Assembly: GCA_964019695.1 (NCBI GenBank) | Contig: OZ026525.1 | Location: 83,462,279-83,526,278, forward strand | Length of the DNA stretch: 64,000 nt | From: Loripinus fragilis | Taxonomy: Eukaryota; Mollusca; Bivalvia; Lucinida; Lucinidae | Direction of reading: 5' to 3' | Shown: one piece after another, positions 1-11,460 of the stretch | Layout of the letters: each line of letters begins with the position of its first letter | How positions within the stretch are numbered: the first letter of the stretch is position 1 | The notes under the pieces: model-generated | The model's input: only the letters and a program-made list of their open reading frames with translations | Told to the model about the DNA's origin: nothing | The model's database searches: none | Position numbers and translations under genes: made by a program

Positions 1-1286
1 CCAGTGCGAATTTTGTAGACCAGGTTTTTCTTAAAGTGTGTTATCGGACAAGCTTTTTGAAACATGCTAGCTTTCTGGCGGTTGGGGCGTTTGGGTGTTA
101 CAGCGTGTTAATTGCGTACCCTCTTGAATTATATAAAACAAATATGTAATTATGATTGTTAAGGTAATACCTGAACAATTCAAATTGGTTTAAAAAATCA
201 TGTAATATGCAAGAACAGTTAAATTCTAGCAGATATTGATGTTTGTCAGAGTAATTTATGCCCGTTATTGCGTCATTAACGTCACATTTTCAACTACACC
301 CTATAAAATCATTTGTATTATGTTAAATAGTTTCATTTGATAAACTTATCAATAAATATTTTAGATTAAAATACATGTCACTGAAACACAATTTACTGAT
401 CAGTTCAAAACTGCAACAGCTTGCTTCTATTTCAAAAACTCTCTATGCCTTATAAGCTGATCAATATGACAACCCTGAAGAAAATGTTATGCAAGGTTAT
501 AGAACCATTTCACTCCGAAATAAAGCATGCAATCCTATCTGTATACTTTTAAACATCATATATGAGCATTCTATTTATAAACAAAAATGAGAGGGATATT
601 AAACATTGTTTCTGGTGTACAATATTATTTTGTTGTTCCCATTGCTATATGTAATGTATATAACCAACTTCAAGGCGTTCTATATATTGCTTGACACCCT
701 AACTGATTCACCATAGGGTATTTTATTTCATTTCGAAACTGCTTTTTGTGTTAAATATGTATAAAGATAATGTTTTTTTCTGAAATAGAATTTATCAGTT
801 CGTATTAAGAGACTATGTCAAATTGTCAAAGCATACATGTATTTGCTTTTGTGAAATTTTATAGTTTTTAACTTTTTAAAACAACAATTATAATTTTACC
901 AATTTGGCAAAATTTAAAAGTTTTAAACCTCATTAACAAAGAAAGTTAGAGCTCTCAAGTAAAAGCTGAATAAGGATAAAATCCCGTTATGTCAAAACTG
1001 TAAAAATAACGTACATGTACACTGAACCAAAATGTAAACTTTACACTTTATTTCTTTGAATAACTGTTTTGTTAGTATACATGTCGTTGTAAGATTTACG
1101 TCTGCTTATCGAGACTTCATCGCAGATAACGATTATGCAATTTTTATTCTATTCCCAGGTCTATTCAAGTGTCAACGCCTGAAAAACGTGTTCCTTATGT
1201 TGCACGTGCTGAGGAACAGGTGGTTCATTAACAGCGTTAAAACCGACAAGAAAACATTTGCTGCTGAGTACTGTTGATAAAGAATA
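1..1286. other. AT-rich stretch, no gene seen
   Basis: No conserved protein, RNA gene or clear repeat boundary could be recognised here. Open frames are short and lack recognisable motifs. The stretch leads into a decayed Tc1-like transposase and may include that element's lost 5' part, but no terminal inverted repeat was identified. Confidence 0.5.
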
Positions 1287-1299
1287 ATGTATTGTTACA

Positions 1300-1832
1300 A
1301 AACGCTTCCATTTCGTGACGGTACGTCTTTCAAAAGATCAAAGAAACCAGTTATTGGCGTGCTCAAGGCAGAGTCTACGGAAAATGATATTACCCCCCAT
1401 TTTGGCTGCTCTAGACAGACTATTCTGATGAACCGGTACAGCAGTACTGGGTCTGTCAAAGTTCGTGCAAGTTCTGGTCGCGCACGTGTGACGACCTTAC
1501 GTGCTTATCGCGTTAACACGTTTACTCACAGACGTAATCCTTTTAAATGGCAACCATTATTGCTCGTCTTTAAGGACTTCATGCACAAAAGATAATTAGT
1601 CATTTCGTGCAAAATAACAGACCTGCCATTTTCCAGCATGAAATGCAAGGCCTCACACAACACGTCAATAACAACACAATTCCGTCCTAAAAATAACGTC
1701 AATCTCTTGCCTTGGCCTGCTTCATCCCCAGTCATGAACCCCATAGAACACGTATTGGATAAATTGGGTCGGAGGGTCAGGTCAAATCATCAAATTGATG
1801 CGTTAAATGACTCAAATACGCACCTCTGTTAG
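1300..1832 (+). pseudogene. Broken Tc1-like transposase
   Basis: This is the remnant of a cut-and-paste transposase of the Tc1/mariner superfamily. Frame 1287-1595 gives the N-terminal DNA-binding part: a helix-turn-helix around PHFGCSRQTI, followed by the spacer STGSVKVRASSGRARVTT that matches the usual TGSV..RP.SGRPRVTT linker. Frame 1638-1832 gives the C-terminal end with LLPWPASSPVMNPIEH, which carries the last acidic residue (E) of the DDE triad in NPIEH. Between the two, only a trace of the second catalytic block (a DNARPH-like stretch near 1635-1655) survives, with a frameshift at the aspartate. The stretch from the linker to the first catalytic D is deleted. A normal Tc1 transposase has about 340 residues; under half is recognisable here. 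It is a dead copy. No inverted repeats were found around it. Confidence 0.85.
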
Positions 1833-1955
1833 CATTACATACGTATCTCTAACGTGCTCATACAACGCTACGTAAAATCAATAGGGTTGCGTATTCTGCT
1901 AAGCATTCGTAAAAATGATGGTCACACTGGTTACAGATGATCTTTTTAACAACAC

Positions 1956-2259
1956 TTAAAGCACGAAGTCAGTAATTTCTTGTTTCCAAAATCTGTGTGA
2001 CTGGAAACTGCATGAAAAATTGAATAATCTCATAAAAACATGTGTTTTTTCTCTTATAGTAATTATTTACGTCCCTCCAATAATTCTAGACAGTAGATTT
2101 TTAACACAAATGCTGTTGTTTTCATAGTGATAATTTGTTAAGATTTATGAAAATGTTAAAATGATTGCCTGTAATTGAGTGTTTCTACTGTATTCTTGAA
2201 AAATAGAAACTTAATTTCTAAAATTAGAAGATCAAAAGTTACAGACTATGCAGCTTTAA
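1956..2259. mobile_element. MITE A, TTAA target duplication
   Basis: A 296-bp non-coding element (1960-2255) sits between two TTAA tetranucleotides (1956-1959, 2256-2259). The ends are imperfect inverted repeats: left AGCACGAAGTCAGTAATTTC, right (reverse complement) AGCTGCATAGTCTGTAAC. It carries the block GTCCCTCCAATAATTCT at about 2073-2089. The same block and ends occur in MITE B (7243-7619, opposite orientation) and in the 6.2-kb element C (43273-49496). TTAA duplication is typical of piggyBac and Kolobok superfamilies. The ends begin with AG rather than the CCY usual for piggyBac, so Kolobok is the more likely guess. Inference: A is an internal-deletion derivative of a C-like element. 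Confidence 0.75.
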
Positions 2260-4905
2260 GAGGGGCATTTTTATGTTCACAGAACTGTATATGTATTGAA
2301 ACTAGCGAAAGATAATACATGCAATGTATATATATATATTTGAAAAAAATAGCTTTTATCTATACATGCAACCTAAAACTATTTCAAAATGTATTACTTT
2401 GATTATTTCCAAGAGGCAAAGATATACGAGGGACGTTTTTTATGTTCGTAGAGAAGTAGATTTAATGAAAACGGCGAATGTAAATGCATACATCATGCAT
2501 ATATTTGGAAAGATTGAGCTTTTATCTATACATGCAACCTAAAGTTATTTCAAAATGCATTACTTAAATGACTTCTGAGAGGCAAAGACATACCTATATA
2601 TCGCACACTAGAAATAAGGTAGAAATATGACATTTATGGACTTAGTCTCTGACAGAACGTTTGTAACAATTGCATAAAAATGGGTCCATAGCCATACATA
2701 GCTTCTGAAAATTTGGCTGCAGATCAAGGACACCTCGTGCTACAATATTATATAACATTATAGCATATATGCAGCAATTATTGGATAGGGAAGATTTGTT
2801 TGGAACCTCATCAAATTGAACAGTAGGCATATAAACTTTTATTCTAAAAAGTTGACACAAGTGGAAGATGGGAACGGGCTTTTGAATGTGGCTTAATATG
2901 TTAGCTGTAAAGAAGTATTATATTTTTCTTGTTTATATGGTAGATGGAAGTGTTATGGTAACTTTCATCCCAAAACAAAATTAATACTTTTGCTTTATTA
3001 GAAATGACCTGCAAGATAAATAGCCTAGGGGGTACTAAAATCCCTTATTTTGTACATAAATGACGTCATGGAGCGTTACCATATTTAGAAAATACATCAA
3101 AACTGTTTTTGTGTCTCTAAACAGGTGTTGAAATTACTGCAATAAGAAAATTATGCAGATCCAATTGTTATTGTGTTTTCTACGCGGGGTTGATTTACCG
3201 CACCCACTTTTTATAACATTGGGGTATGCCAGTACCGGAAGTTGCCAGTTACACGTTTAAATCGATACATCAATATAACTGCTGACGAATGATTGAGTAT
3301 ATCATGTACTATGCAAAACAAGAAGAAATTTTAAAATTTGTTTATAATCGTAACTTTAACAGTTATAATAACTAGCACTACACTGTGATAATTTTGGTAT
3401 ATTGATGGGTGTTTTAAAATTGTTATAGAAGAGCAAACAACATGCTTATAATTTTGCTGCACTTGTCTACGATTAGCGTTTGAATAATTAATTTTGATGA
3501 TGCATAAGAAAAATCGGCTTGACAAATGCTTATATCACCATAGCGAATGGAACTTAACAGCGTCTAATTTCCTGCTTGTTGCGTGGTTAAAATGGCATGG
3601 ATTTCGACCAGTACCCTTTACTAGGCTTTTTCAAAACTATATATCTTGACCGAACTAAGCGCTAATGATGTAAATTTTATATCAGTTGATAGATAGAAGC
3701 TAGACCTTTCAAAATATATATACTTATGGTACCGTAATTTTTATATTTGTAGAGATACAGCCCGATTCTACGAACATAAAAAATGACCCTCGTACCTATA
3801 TAACGGACACTGGAACATACTAGAAATACTACAATGGTGGACTTTGTCTCTGACAGAACGTTAAGAACTACTGCATGAAAATTGATTTATAATTAGTGCT
3901 ACAATAGAATGTGGCCATTATAGCATATTCGCAAAAGGTATTGGGTATGAAAGATTTATTTGGAACCTAAGCAAACTGTACAATAGGCATATACCATTTT
4001 ATCAGTAAAAGATGTTACAAATTGAAGTGGGATGTGGGCTTTTGAATGCGACTTAATATGTTAGGTGTAAAGTATTATTATATTGTTTCCTGTTAATAAG
4101 GTAGATGGAAGTGCTATTGTTGCCTTTACCTCTAAAATGAATCAATACTTTTGTTTTTATTAGAAATGAACTGCAAATCAAATAGGCAGGGGTTTGCTAA
4201 AATGTCTTTGTTTCTACATAAATGACGGCATGAAGCAGTACTTTACTTCGAAAACACATTAAAATTGTTTTGTGCCTCTTAACATGTGCTGGGATCACTG
4301 TAATAAGAAAATAATGCAGATCTAATCTTATTATTTTTACCACCTCAGGTTCACTTTTACCCCTCCAATTTTTATAACATGGTGGTATGACAGCACCGGA
4401 AGTTGCCAGGTAAACGCTTTAATAATTATGTCAATATAATTGCAGACGAATGATTACATATATTATGGGCTATGTGAAGCCAGAAAGAATTTTTAAATAA
4501 ACTCATAATCTTAACTCATAAATTTAACAGTTATATAAACAAACACTTGACTGTGATTATTTATGTATATTGATTGGTGTTTTCAAATTGATATAGACTA
4601 GCTTAAATGGCATGCCTTCATTGAAGTAATACTTACCTATGATTAGCGTTTGAATGAATTACATCGATAGTGCAAATGAAACTTAACAGTGTCTAATTCT
4701 ATGCAGACTCTGCGCTTAAAATGACACAGTGTGCTTAACTTTCCTCTATACAAAGCTATATATCTAGACTGGGCTAAACGCTAATGACGTAAATGTTTTA
4801 TCAATTATAGACAAAAGCTAGACCTTTCAAAAGATATAAACATATGGTACAGTAAATTCTATATTTGTGGAGAAACAACCCAGTTCTACGAACAAATGCC
4901 CCTTT
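2259..4905. mobile_element. Element X, TA-flanked, split by Y
   Basis: X is a non-coding inverted-repeat element. Its left end AGAGGGGCATTTTTATGTTC (2259) is mirrored at the right end, where the sequence runs CAGTTCTACGAACAAATGCC then CCTTT (to 4905-4907). It is flanked by TA (2257-2258 and 4906-4909, ambiguous by two bases). The left TA lies inside the right TTAA of MITE A, so X inserted at A's border. X is split after position 2426 by a sibling copy, Y. Its own parts, 2259-2426 and 3795-4905, total about 1.28 kb. Identity to Y is high but broken by indels (for example a gap near 3895). The TA duplication and element size suggest the Tc1/mariner group, but no transposase frame is visible. 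Confidence 0.7.
2427..3792. mobile_element. Element Y, sibling inserted into X
   Basis: A 1,366-bp element with ends CGAGGGACGTTTTTTATG (2427) and, inverted, CATAAAAAATGACCCTCG (ending 3792). It is flanked by TA at 2425-2426 and 3793-3794. Removing Y and one TA restores GAGGCAAAGATA-TACCTATATA, which matches Y's own internal sequence at 2582-2602. Y therefore landed in a sibling copy at a TA that is also present in Y. X and Y share landmarks such as CTCTGACAGAACGTT (2647 and 3848) and ACCGGAAGTTGCCAG (3234 and 4395). No conserved open frame is shared by the two copies, so both look like non-autonomous or fully decayed elements. Confidence 0.8.
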
Positions 4906-4907
4906 TA

Positions 4908-5945
4908 TAATAACATAGTCAATTATCTGACTCAGGCTAGTATTTCTTGTATGTTTAGGTTCACCTACAGTTTAAAAAAAGGCGTTTTTGCTAAATTTTA
5001 TGCGGGAGGTGGTAGCATACAAACATATGTGCAAACATTAACCAGGATAGAATCAAGCATTTATAAGTTGGTACAATAATATTTGATATATGTTATATAA
5101 GAAACCATGCATTTTAAGAATATGTAATCAGATGCTGTTTAAAAAAACTAAAGAAACTTATCCAAATCAAATTTTATACTGACATCTTATTCGCATATAT
5201 AAATGGTGACAAATTATTTTAGCTTTTAAACAGAGTTTATGATATTTTAAGCATAACTTTCATTGTTTAATGAATAAAATTGTTAATTAAGTAAACATAG
5301 TAGTTCTGATCATTTACTTTTAAATAAGCAATGTAAACTTTATAAGTAAATTATTTATTAAGATCAAATATTTCTGTGGAAATTGAAAAAAAATATCCGT
5401 GTTAATGATGGGTTTTACATGACATTGATTGCATGTGATAGGATCATATCCAAAGAAACAGGTCAGTTGTTACTTACAACATCAATTGTAATCTATAGGA
5501 CGTTATCAGCCAAAATAAGGTCAGACAAATTTGACCAGGTGACATTCAAGTTAACGTAAAACAGATTTTAAAATGTTATTTTAGAACTTTGGACGGAAAA
5601 ATTAAAAATATTTAAAACATTGCTGTCATGATATCTAACTTAGTTATATAAATTAAAGCTTAAATATCTAATGCTAATTTCCACTATACAGAATGTGGCA
5701 TGACCAAATTATTGCAGGAATCACAGATAACAAAGCGTAATATGAAAATGAAACTTTAGAATGGGTTGTAAACACACCAGAGTATGGATTCAAGACACAT
5801 ACAAAAAGTCAACTGTTCTGACAAAATTAGTATTAAGAAGCCACTCTACTCTTCACAGCCAAGGGTTGTTTTAGAGAAACTTATTTATCACAAAATATAA
5901 ATCTCATTTCTCCAAACCCTAAGTTCACCTTGGGTATCATACAAA
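4908..5945. other. AT-rich stretch, nothing recognised
   Basis: No gene, RNA or repeat boundary could be supported. A 70-codon frame (4867-5079) crosses the end of element X and has no recognisable motif. Confidence 0.45.
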
Positions 5946-5949
5946 TCAA

Positions 5950-6050
5950 AGTTAAAAGTACGTAAGGGTGCAAAGATCAGGAATCGATACAATCAAGTAC
6001 CACACTTGACCCAGGATACCAAAAGGGCAAGTGACAAATTCACAGTTTAT
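5950..6050 (+). repeat. R1 family fragment (head)
   Basis: A short copy of a dispersed repeat, called R1 here. It runs from AAGATCAGGAATCGATAC through ACCCAGGATACC to GTGACAAA. Other copies begin at about 7690, 15378, 32408, 33265 and 33773, with further partial copies at 51.6 and 55.2 kb. It breaks off after the common start of the family. Confidence 0.8.
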
Positions 6051-6053
6051 CAA

Positions 6054-6510
6054 CTAGTTGTCAGTGCTTATTTCAATAAAAAATAAACTTATCTGTACGA
6101 TTTCAATATCTAAGTTCAACCTGACCAAAACGTCAGGGATGTGTGTAAGGTCAAAGTGTTTGCTTTTTTTGTAAGTCTTTACTTCTTTTCCCTTAATTTG
6201 ACATGCAACTTGACCACATTCAGATTTTGTATTACCTTTTAATCCAACGCACAGGTTGGAGGTGTGTGTGAGGACAGGATATGTGCTCGGATTGATCACA
6301 AACCACAATTTAGCGAAAATATTCCTCAAAAAGGGCCGTATCTCAGTCCAAATTTTGCGGATGACCTCCAAATTCGACCTGAACCTGTATATAATGATGT
6401 TATACCATTCTGTAAAGTTTGAATGAATTGATGCATCCAATCAAAAATTATCGATCGGAAACCAAAAGTGTGACAACGCAGACGACGACGTCAAGGGAGA
6501 CATGATCCCT
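6054..6510. repeat. Probable dispersed AT-rich repeat
   Basis: The minus strand has a 128-codon open frame (6054-6440) with no recognisable domain. The plus strand reads like a mollusc-type dispersed repeat, with clauses such as AGGTCAAAGTG and a terminal CAGACGACGACGTCA resembling the GGACGGACG ends of other arrays in this window. I regard the frame as a chance opening in repeat DNA and do not call a gene. Confidence 0.35.
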
Positions 6511-7238
6511 ATGTATCGATCATGCTTTGCAGATGACACAAAAAGTGTGTATTCTTAAGTATAACTGTGACACCCAAGGGGTGTCATCTAGGCCATGATA
6601 GGAACTTTCACTTTCTTAGATTCTATGGCCCAGATAAGTGTATTTCTAGAACTGTCATTCGAGCTATCCTATGAAACTAATGGGTAGGGGGGGCGAAGGC
6701 AAGGATCCATGATGCACTCAGGCTTGTACGTAGCTATCTAGTTCTTGGATAGGGAAGGGATTTGTTACTTTCAGACCAGTCAAATAAACCTCATTTGAGT
6801 CATGCTTGGCCATTTTAATGTTTTGAAAGCATGTGCTCCAGCTAAATTTAACTATTTCTTGATGAATCTAAGTTTTGCAAATAATGTTCTGAGCTGTAGT
6901 CATGCATCAGCTGATTGAACTGGCTGCACCGGGTCTGACTGCTGACAACTGGAAATAATCCATTTTTTCACTTTGAATCAGGAGTTTTAAAAGTTTGTTC
7001 TGCATCATATTGATTTTACTATGTCTGGTTTGTTTGGAAATCACCTCCGAGCATGGGCAGTGGAAAGAGTCAGAGATAAATTTAGCTTCATCGTTACTAA
7101 AAATATTCATTGTTGCGGAAAAATCCTGTGGCTCCAGAAAACTTTACCGTTTTTGTACCTTTGAATAGATATTGCTGATTAATCATAACTTTGATTGTAA
7201 CAACTGTTAAATGATTTTGTGGAAAAGTTGTTTTCCTT
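6511..7238. other. Unannotated stretch
   Basis: No gene or clear repeat was recognised. A 67-codon minus-strand frame (6907-7110) shows no known motif. Confidence 0.4.
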
Positions 7239-7623
7239 TTAAATATATAAATGCTTGCATAGTCTGTAACTTTTGATATTTTTAATTTTAGAAATAAAGT
7301 TTCTATTTTTCAAGAAGACAGTAAAAATACTCAAATTCAGGTAAACATTTTACCATTTTCGTTAATCTTAACAAAATATCACTATCAAAACAACAGCATT
7401 TATGTTAAATATCAACGGTCTAGAATTATTGGAGGGACGTAAATAATTACCAATAAGAGAAAAACACCTACTTTAATAAGATAATTCACTTTTCCTTGCA
7501 GTTTTTAGCTGTACTGAACATATTAATTGTGAAAACATAACTTAATTCTACTTGTACAAATGATTTAAAAACAAAATATTTCTTATCAAAAAATGTTCAT
7601 AGTTACAGATCTAGTCTCTTTAA
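7239..7623. mobile_element. MITE B, TTAA target duplication
   Basis: About 377 bp (7243-7619) between TTAA at 7239-7242 and TTAA at 7620-7623. The right end (reverse complement) AGAGACTAGATCTGTAAC matches the left end of MITE A. The left part, TGCATAGTCTGTAACTTTTG (7257-7276), matches A's right end, after about ten extra or altered bases. The shared block appears inverted as AGAATTATTGGAGGGAC near 7422-7438. B is thus the same family as A in the opposite orientation, about 80 bp longer. It has no coding capacity. Confidence 0.72.
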
Positions 7624-7674
7624 GAGTTTGAAACATTTAGTAAGTATTTGCTGAGATTTTATGCAGTAGGGGTA

Positions 7675-7895
7675 GATTTCGTAAGTAAGGTTGCAAAGAT
7701 CAGGAATCGATACAATCAAGTACCACACCTGACCCAGGATACCAATGGGAAAGTGACAAACTCACAGAAGACACCACAAACGAGAGCCAAGAGGTCAGCC
7801 CTTTCCCAGCAGGTGACCACGAAGCACATATAAACAGACGCGCACAAAACATAGCAAACACAAGACAGAACAAAAACATAAAAGATCCATCTTGT
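7675..7895 (+). repeat. R1 family copy (partial)
   Basis: This copy runs from GCAAAGATCAGGAATCGATA through the CCCTTTCCCAGCAGGTGACC landmark to the AAACACAAGACAGAAC segment. It is longer than the 5950 fragment and starts about 55 bp after MITE B. The two minus-strand frames here (7716-7904, 7795-8022) are antisense openings common to this family, in different frames from copy to copy. Confidence 0.82.
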
Positions 7896-9470
7896 TTTCA
7901 ACAATCCTTGATGTAGGAAAATTCAGGATTTCGTGGGAGAACGTTAGAAATCTGATTGGGGGAAAGTGAGAGTATATAAAAGCCTGCTCGAGATTGTGCA
8001 GGAGGCTTGCCATTTGACACAACAGGGGTCACATCTGTTTTAAGGTGCTTATAAGGGTTTCTTTTTTTGTTTTTATTTAGTTTTTAACCTGAGGCTAAGA
8101 GTTTTAGAACAAAAAGTGATTTAGTAATCAGAATTAATATAGCACTTGATGTAGTGCTATATTTATGTTATTTTGCTGGAGTTTGCACGCCAAGTTAGAA
8201 TATTATCTTTCTATCTAGACTTCATATGAAAATAAAGTAAGGCTTAAGATAATCCTACCCTGATAATTAATCTTGCTGATCTTGAGTCAGCCTGAGGAAT
8301 TCTTTTAGAAAAAAATATCTGGGCCAACAACATAGCTTAGGTGTTTCTTGTAATGTTTTGAGATAATGATAATTTATTTATTCATATATTTATTTTCCAC
8401 AACATTAAATACTCGTCGTGGAAATTCAGAGTTTCTTACGCGGTTATTTCGCCCTACTTGAAATCATGAGATCAAAGTAGATAGCCTCCCCTCAAAAGAA
8501 TACCAAAGCTTCCATTGTCATCTCCGTTATTTGCTGTGAAAGTATTTGAGCTTATATGTCAACAGTCAGCTAGTTGACTCAAAACATTGTGTTCAGCCAA
8601 TAGTGGGACTGTTGCGACTATACTCGATCAACTGTCAGTCTACTGGTGACTGGGCCACGCTACCACGAACACTAGTCACCAGGTATTCTGTCTTTTGACG
8701 GCACATCTACCCAGACAAACGTTAATAAGACCCCTACCTGTCTTTGGGTGTAACATAACCACTATTAGAAGCAGCCAGCACATTATCAAGTGGTACATGT
8801 ATAACAGCATTGTCATAATTATGGTATTTTCAGGAGGAGTGAAATCAAACATTATTAATATTTATTTTTCGACGCTAGCACAACGTCATTCACGTGTTAT
8901 AATCACATGATGTGCATGGATGCTCATGGTAAGCTGTTTTAACACGTTTGTTATAAACTAAGAAGGTCTAGGTGTAAGAGTATAGGGTATACTACATAAA
9001 TGATACATAATCTGTATATTTAATGTGAAATTTATATTTCCTTTGAATTATAATAGGGATCACGCATTTTTTTTCATGCATTAACATTTGCAGGGTCCTG
9101 ATGATGTTATTTGAACACGAGGACGTTAGGCCAAGTGTTCGAACATCGTCCAATCAACAGGCAACTGTTAATGCAATGAAACAAACATGTGTGATCGCTG
9201 TTCTTGCATATTTTACCTGATTTCAACCTAAATCGGTCTGAAAACGTCGCTTAAACATAAAATATTCCTTTTCTTACACTGGATTTCTCTAAACAAAATG
9301 GCGTCAGCATCAAACTTTTGAACGTCATTACGTCGCCACAACTTCATAGACGCGCGCAACGTTTTTGCAAATAAAAGCATCGGCAAAATGAACAGTCAAT
9401 GACGCAACGCTTTCCCGTGTAACGTCATGCAAACAAATCTGGGGCCAGTTTTGGCTTTGTCAAGTAAAAA
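7896..9470. other. Unannotated stretch with one hairpin
   Basis: No gene was recognised. A perfect 9-bp inverted repeat lies at 8643-8651 and 8674-8682 (CTGGTGACT / AGTCACCAG, 22-base loop). The 9280-9440 part contains several ACGTCA-type half sites without a supportable promoter context. Confidence 0.4.
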
Positions 9471-9511
9471 CCATGTTCAAACAGCACGTGTATCTCATGA
9501 TTTGAACATGG
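9471..9511. repeat. Hairpin, 11-bp stem with E-box loop
   Basis: CCATGTTCAAA (9471-9481) pairs perfectly with TTTGAACATGG (9501-9511). Flanking A and T runs extend the stem after a one-base bulge. The loop holds CACGTG (9485-9490), a canonical E-box. No function can be assigned from sequence. Confidence 0.6.
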
Positions 9512-10156
9512 ATTTTTGCGGATTCAAACAGCTTTGGGTAATGAATTCCCATGCAAGAATAAACAATTAGCTAAATGAATGTTTCTAAGAAACCTTGCTG
9601 GCTTAACATTCAATGACGAGTCTTATAGCTTTATCGTTTAGTGTACGGATCTGATTTTCTATTATTCAGTACTCATCGAAGTAAAACGAAGAGGTATAAC
9701 TAGTATGGGTAGTATAGTAAAGCAATCTGCTGATAAAGCCTAAAACATTGGTATTATATGATAAACACGAGTGGTGTGGAGCATACATACAAAAAACATA
9801 CATGTGAAAAATGTTAATATACCTGGCGTCTCGAAAGCAGATACAAAGGCCATATCCTTTAGTTTAAGATCAAACATCGTTACATCACTAACATTGTTCG
9901 TGTTGACTTTATATAAGATCCTGTAAGAAATTCAACCACACGTAAAATTTTATGTAATAACCACACAAAAATCAGGACCATAGTTATAATCAAGTTTGTT
10001 GTCCAGCATATCAAAAGCCTAGTCTGATGTTATAAAACCTATTTAAGAGTGGCTCAACTAAGAAAGAAATTTAAATGCTCCTAAAACTAAAATGCTGAAA
10101 AAAAACTTTTCTCATTCAAACTCTCAGATGTTGTATCTATCAGGCTCAAAACTGTT
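9512..10156. other. Unannotated stretch
   Basis: AT-rich sequence without a recognised gene, RNA or repeat boundary. Confidence 0.4.
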
Positions 10157-10182
10157 AAAATGCCAACAATTGTTGGCATTTT
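10157..10182. repeat. Perfect 26-bp palindrome
   Basis: AAAATGCCAACAA is followed at once by its exact reverse complement TTGTTGGCATTTT, with no loop. The pairing continues outward (TGTT / AACA) after a one-base bulge. It lies in an antisense open frame (10124-10372) with no known motif. Confidence 0.85.
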
Positions 10183-10629
10183 CAACATTTATGAGCACAA
10201 TTAATTCCATGCACAGTTGAGTTGAGCTTAAAAAGTTAAATAACACCAGAGCCAGGTATTTAAATGGAATAAGAGTAGTTTCTACTTTATCAGTCACTAC
10301 TGAATTTGCATATTGTTTAGATAGGTATTGAAACAAACCTAGCCCAAGAAATATTGCGTGGATCACAGACAACAGTCTTTAGAATTTTGAATAAGGATGT
10401 GGAGACAAAAAATCAAGCAATAACATGATAATGTCATTAAATGATTAAGTAGAAACGTTCTAAAAACAGACAACAATATGTATTTCGGTTTTCTTTTTTT
10501 TAATATCACAGCAAATACATGTTATAATGATTTAAATATAGCAGGTGTGAATGCAATTTCAAAATTTTGAGTTATAAAATTCAAATCTTAAAACATGCAG
10601 TATGCCTATAAAATATTAACGCATTAAAG

Positions 10630-10834
10630 AGGGAGCGCAGTGGCTCAGTGGTAGAGTGCTTGACTCAAGAACGAAGGGCCGCGGGTTCGAGCCTCACCAG
10701 CGCCACTGCGTTGTGTCCTTGAGCAAGAACATTAATCCTAGCTTAGTACTGGTTCAACCCAGGAAGACCCGCCCCTTTATTACTGAAAGATTGTTGACGG
10801 GACGTTAAGAATCAAATCAAACAAGCAAACAAAA
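10630..10834 (+). mobile_element. tRNA-derived SINE, copy 1
   Basis: The head is tRNA-like: GTGGCTCAGTGGTAGAGTGC fits an A box and GGGTTCGAGCC fits a B box, the internal RNA polymerase III promoter. The tail contains GTGTCCTTGAGCAAG and CTAGCTTAGTACTGGTTCAA, shared with copies at 12535-12730 and 43945-44152. It ends in an A-rich CAAACAAGCAAAC run. An exact 12-bp target duplication AACGCATTAAAG flanks it (10618-10629 and 10835-10846), as expected for LINE-driven insertion. It is mobilised RNA-derived DNA, not a functional tRNA gene: the acceptor ends do not pair as in a tRNA and the tail is conserved between copies. Confidence 0.93.
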
Positions 10835-10846
10835 AACGCATTAAAG

Positions 10847-11460
10847 TTTAAAGGTCAGTTACATGTATCTTTAGATAATCTGTAAATAAATCAAAATCAA
10901 TCATAACCTGCGGATACAGCATTTTGAGACTGATTGTCCACCTAAAATTCCTGAATTCAAGAATAATCCTGAAAACATTCATCCATGGGATAGGCATGGT
11001 AGGGACTTTATACTGTCTATTGAAATTGCATGACACTAGCTTTTTCCTCTTCTCCTTGAACTAAAGCTTCTCCAATATGTCTCCCCTACCATACTCTGCG
11101 ATGCATTTAAAAATAGCCAAAAGTCATTCCGAAAATAGGAACAGTTCCTTTGTTTAAATATTTTCTTCTTAGCTACTTACGTTTTCTGAAGATAATATTA
11201 AAACAATAAAACCGATTTAGATACTTTTTTATAATTTTATAATTGATGTGTAAACTCTTGCCAATTAAATCCGTTCTGGCTTCACCATTTATTATTGATT
11301 AACAAGAGTTAAAAACTTCTAAAAATCACAAACCAGAGATTCTGACATGCTCATATTACACCAAGGCAAAACATTTTGATTTCCTTAACCCTTATCCTGC
11401 TAACATTTTCAAAAAATCATTTCCTTATTACGTTTGCTGCATATCATCATAGCATAGTAT
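10847..11460. other. Unannotated stretch
   Basis: AT-rich sequence between the first SINE and the F-family pair. No gene or repeat boundary was recognised. Confidence 0.4.

Noticed and set aside
2592..4905. Plain 1.2-kb tandem duplication
   Set aside because: The inverted ends, TA flanks and left-end duplication are explained fully by one element inserted into a sibling copy, so I dropped the simple duplication model.
6054..6440. 128-codon minus-strand open frame
   Set aside because: The plus strand reads as dispersed repeat DNA and directly follows an R1 fragment; no domain is visible.
10630..10705. Functional tRNA genes at the SINE heads (10630, 12730, 43945)
   Set aside because: The A and B boxes are good, but the acceptor stems do not pair as in a tRNA, the three copies share a long 3' tail, and target duplications flank them.
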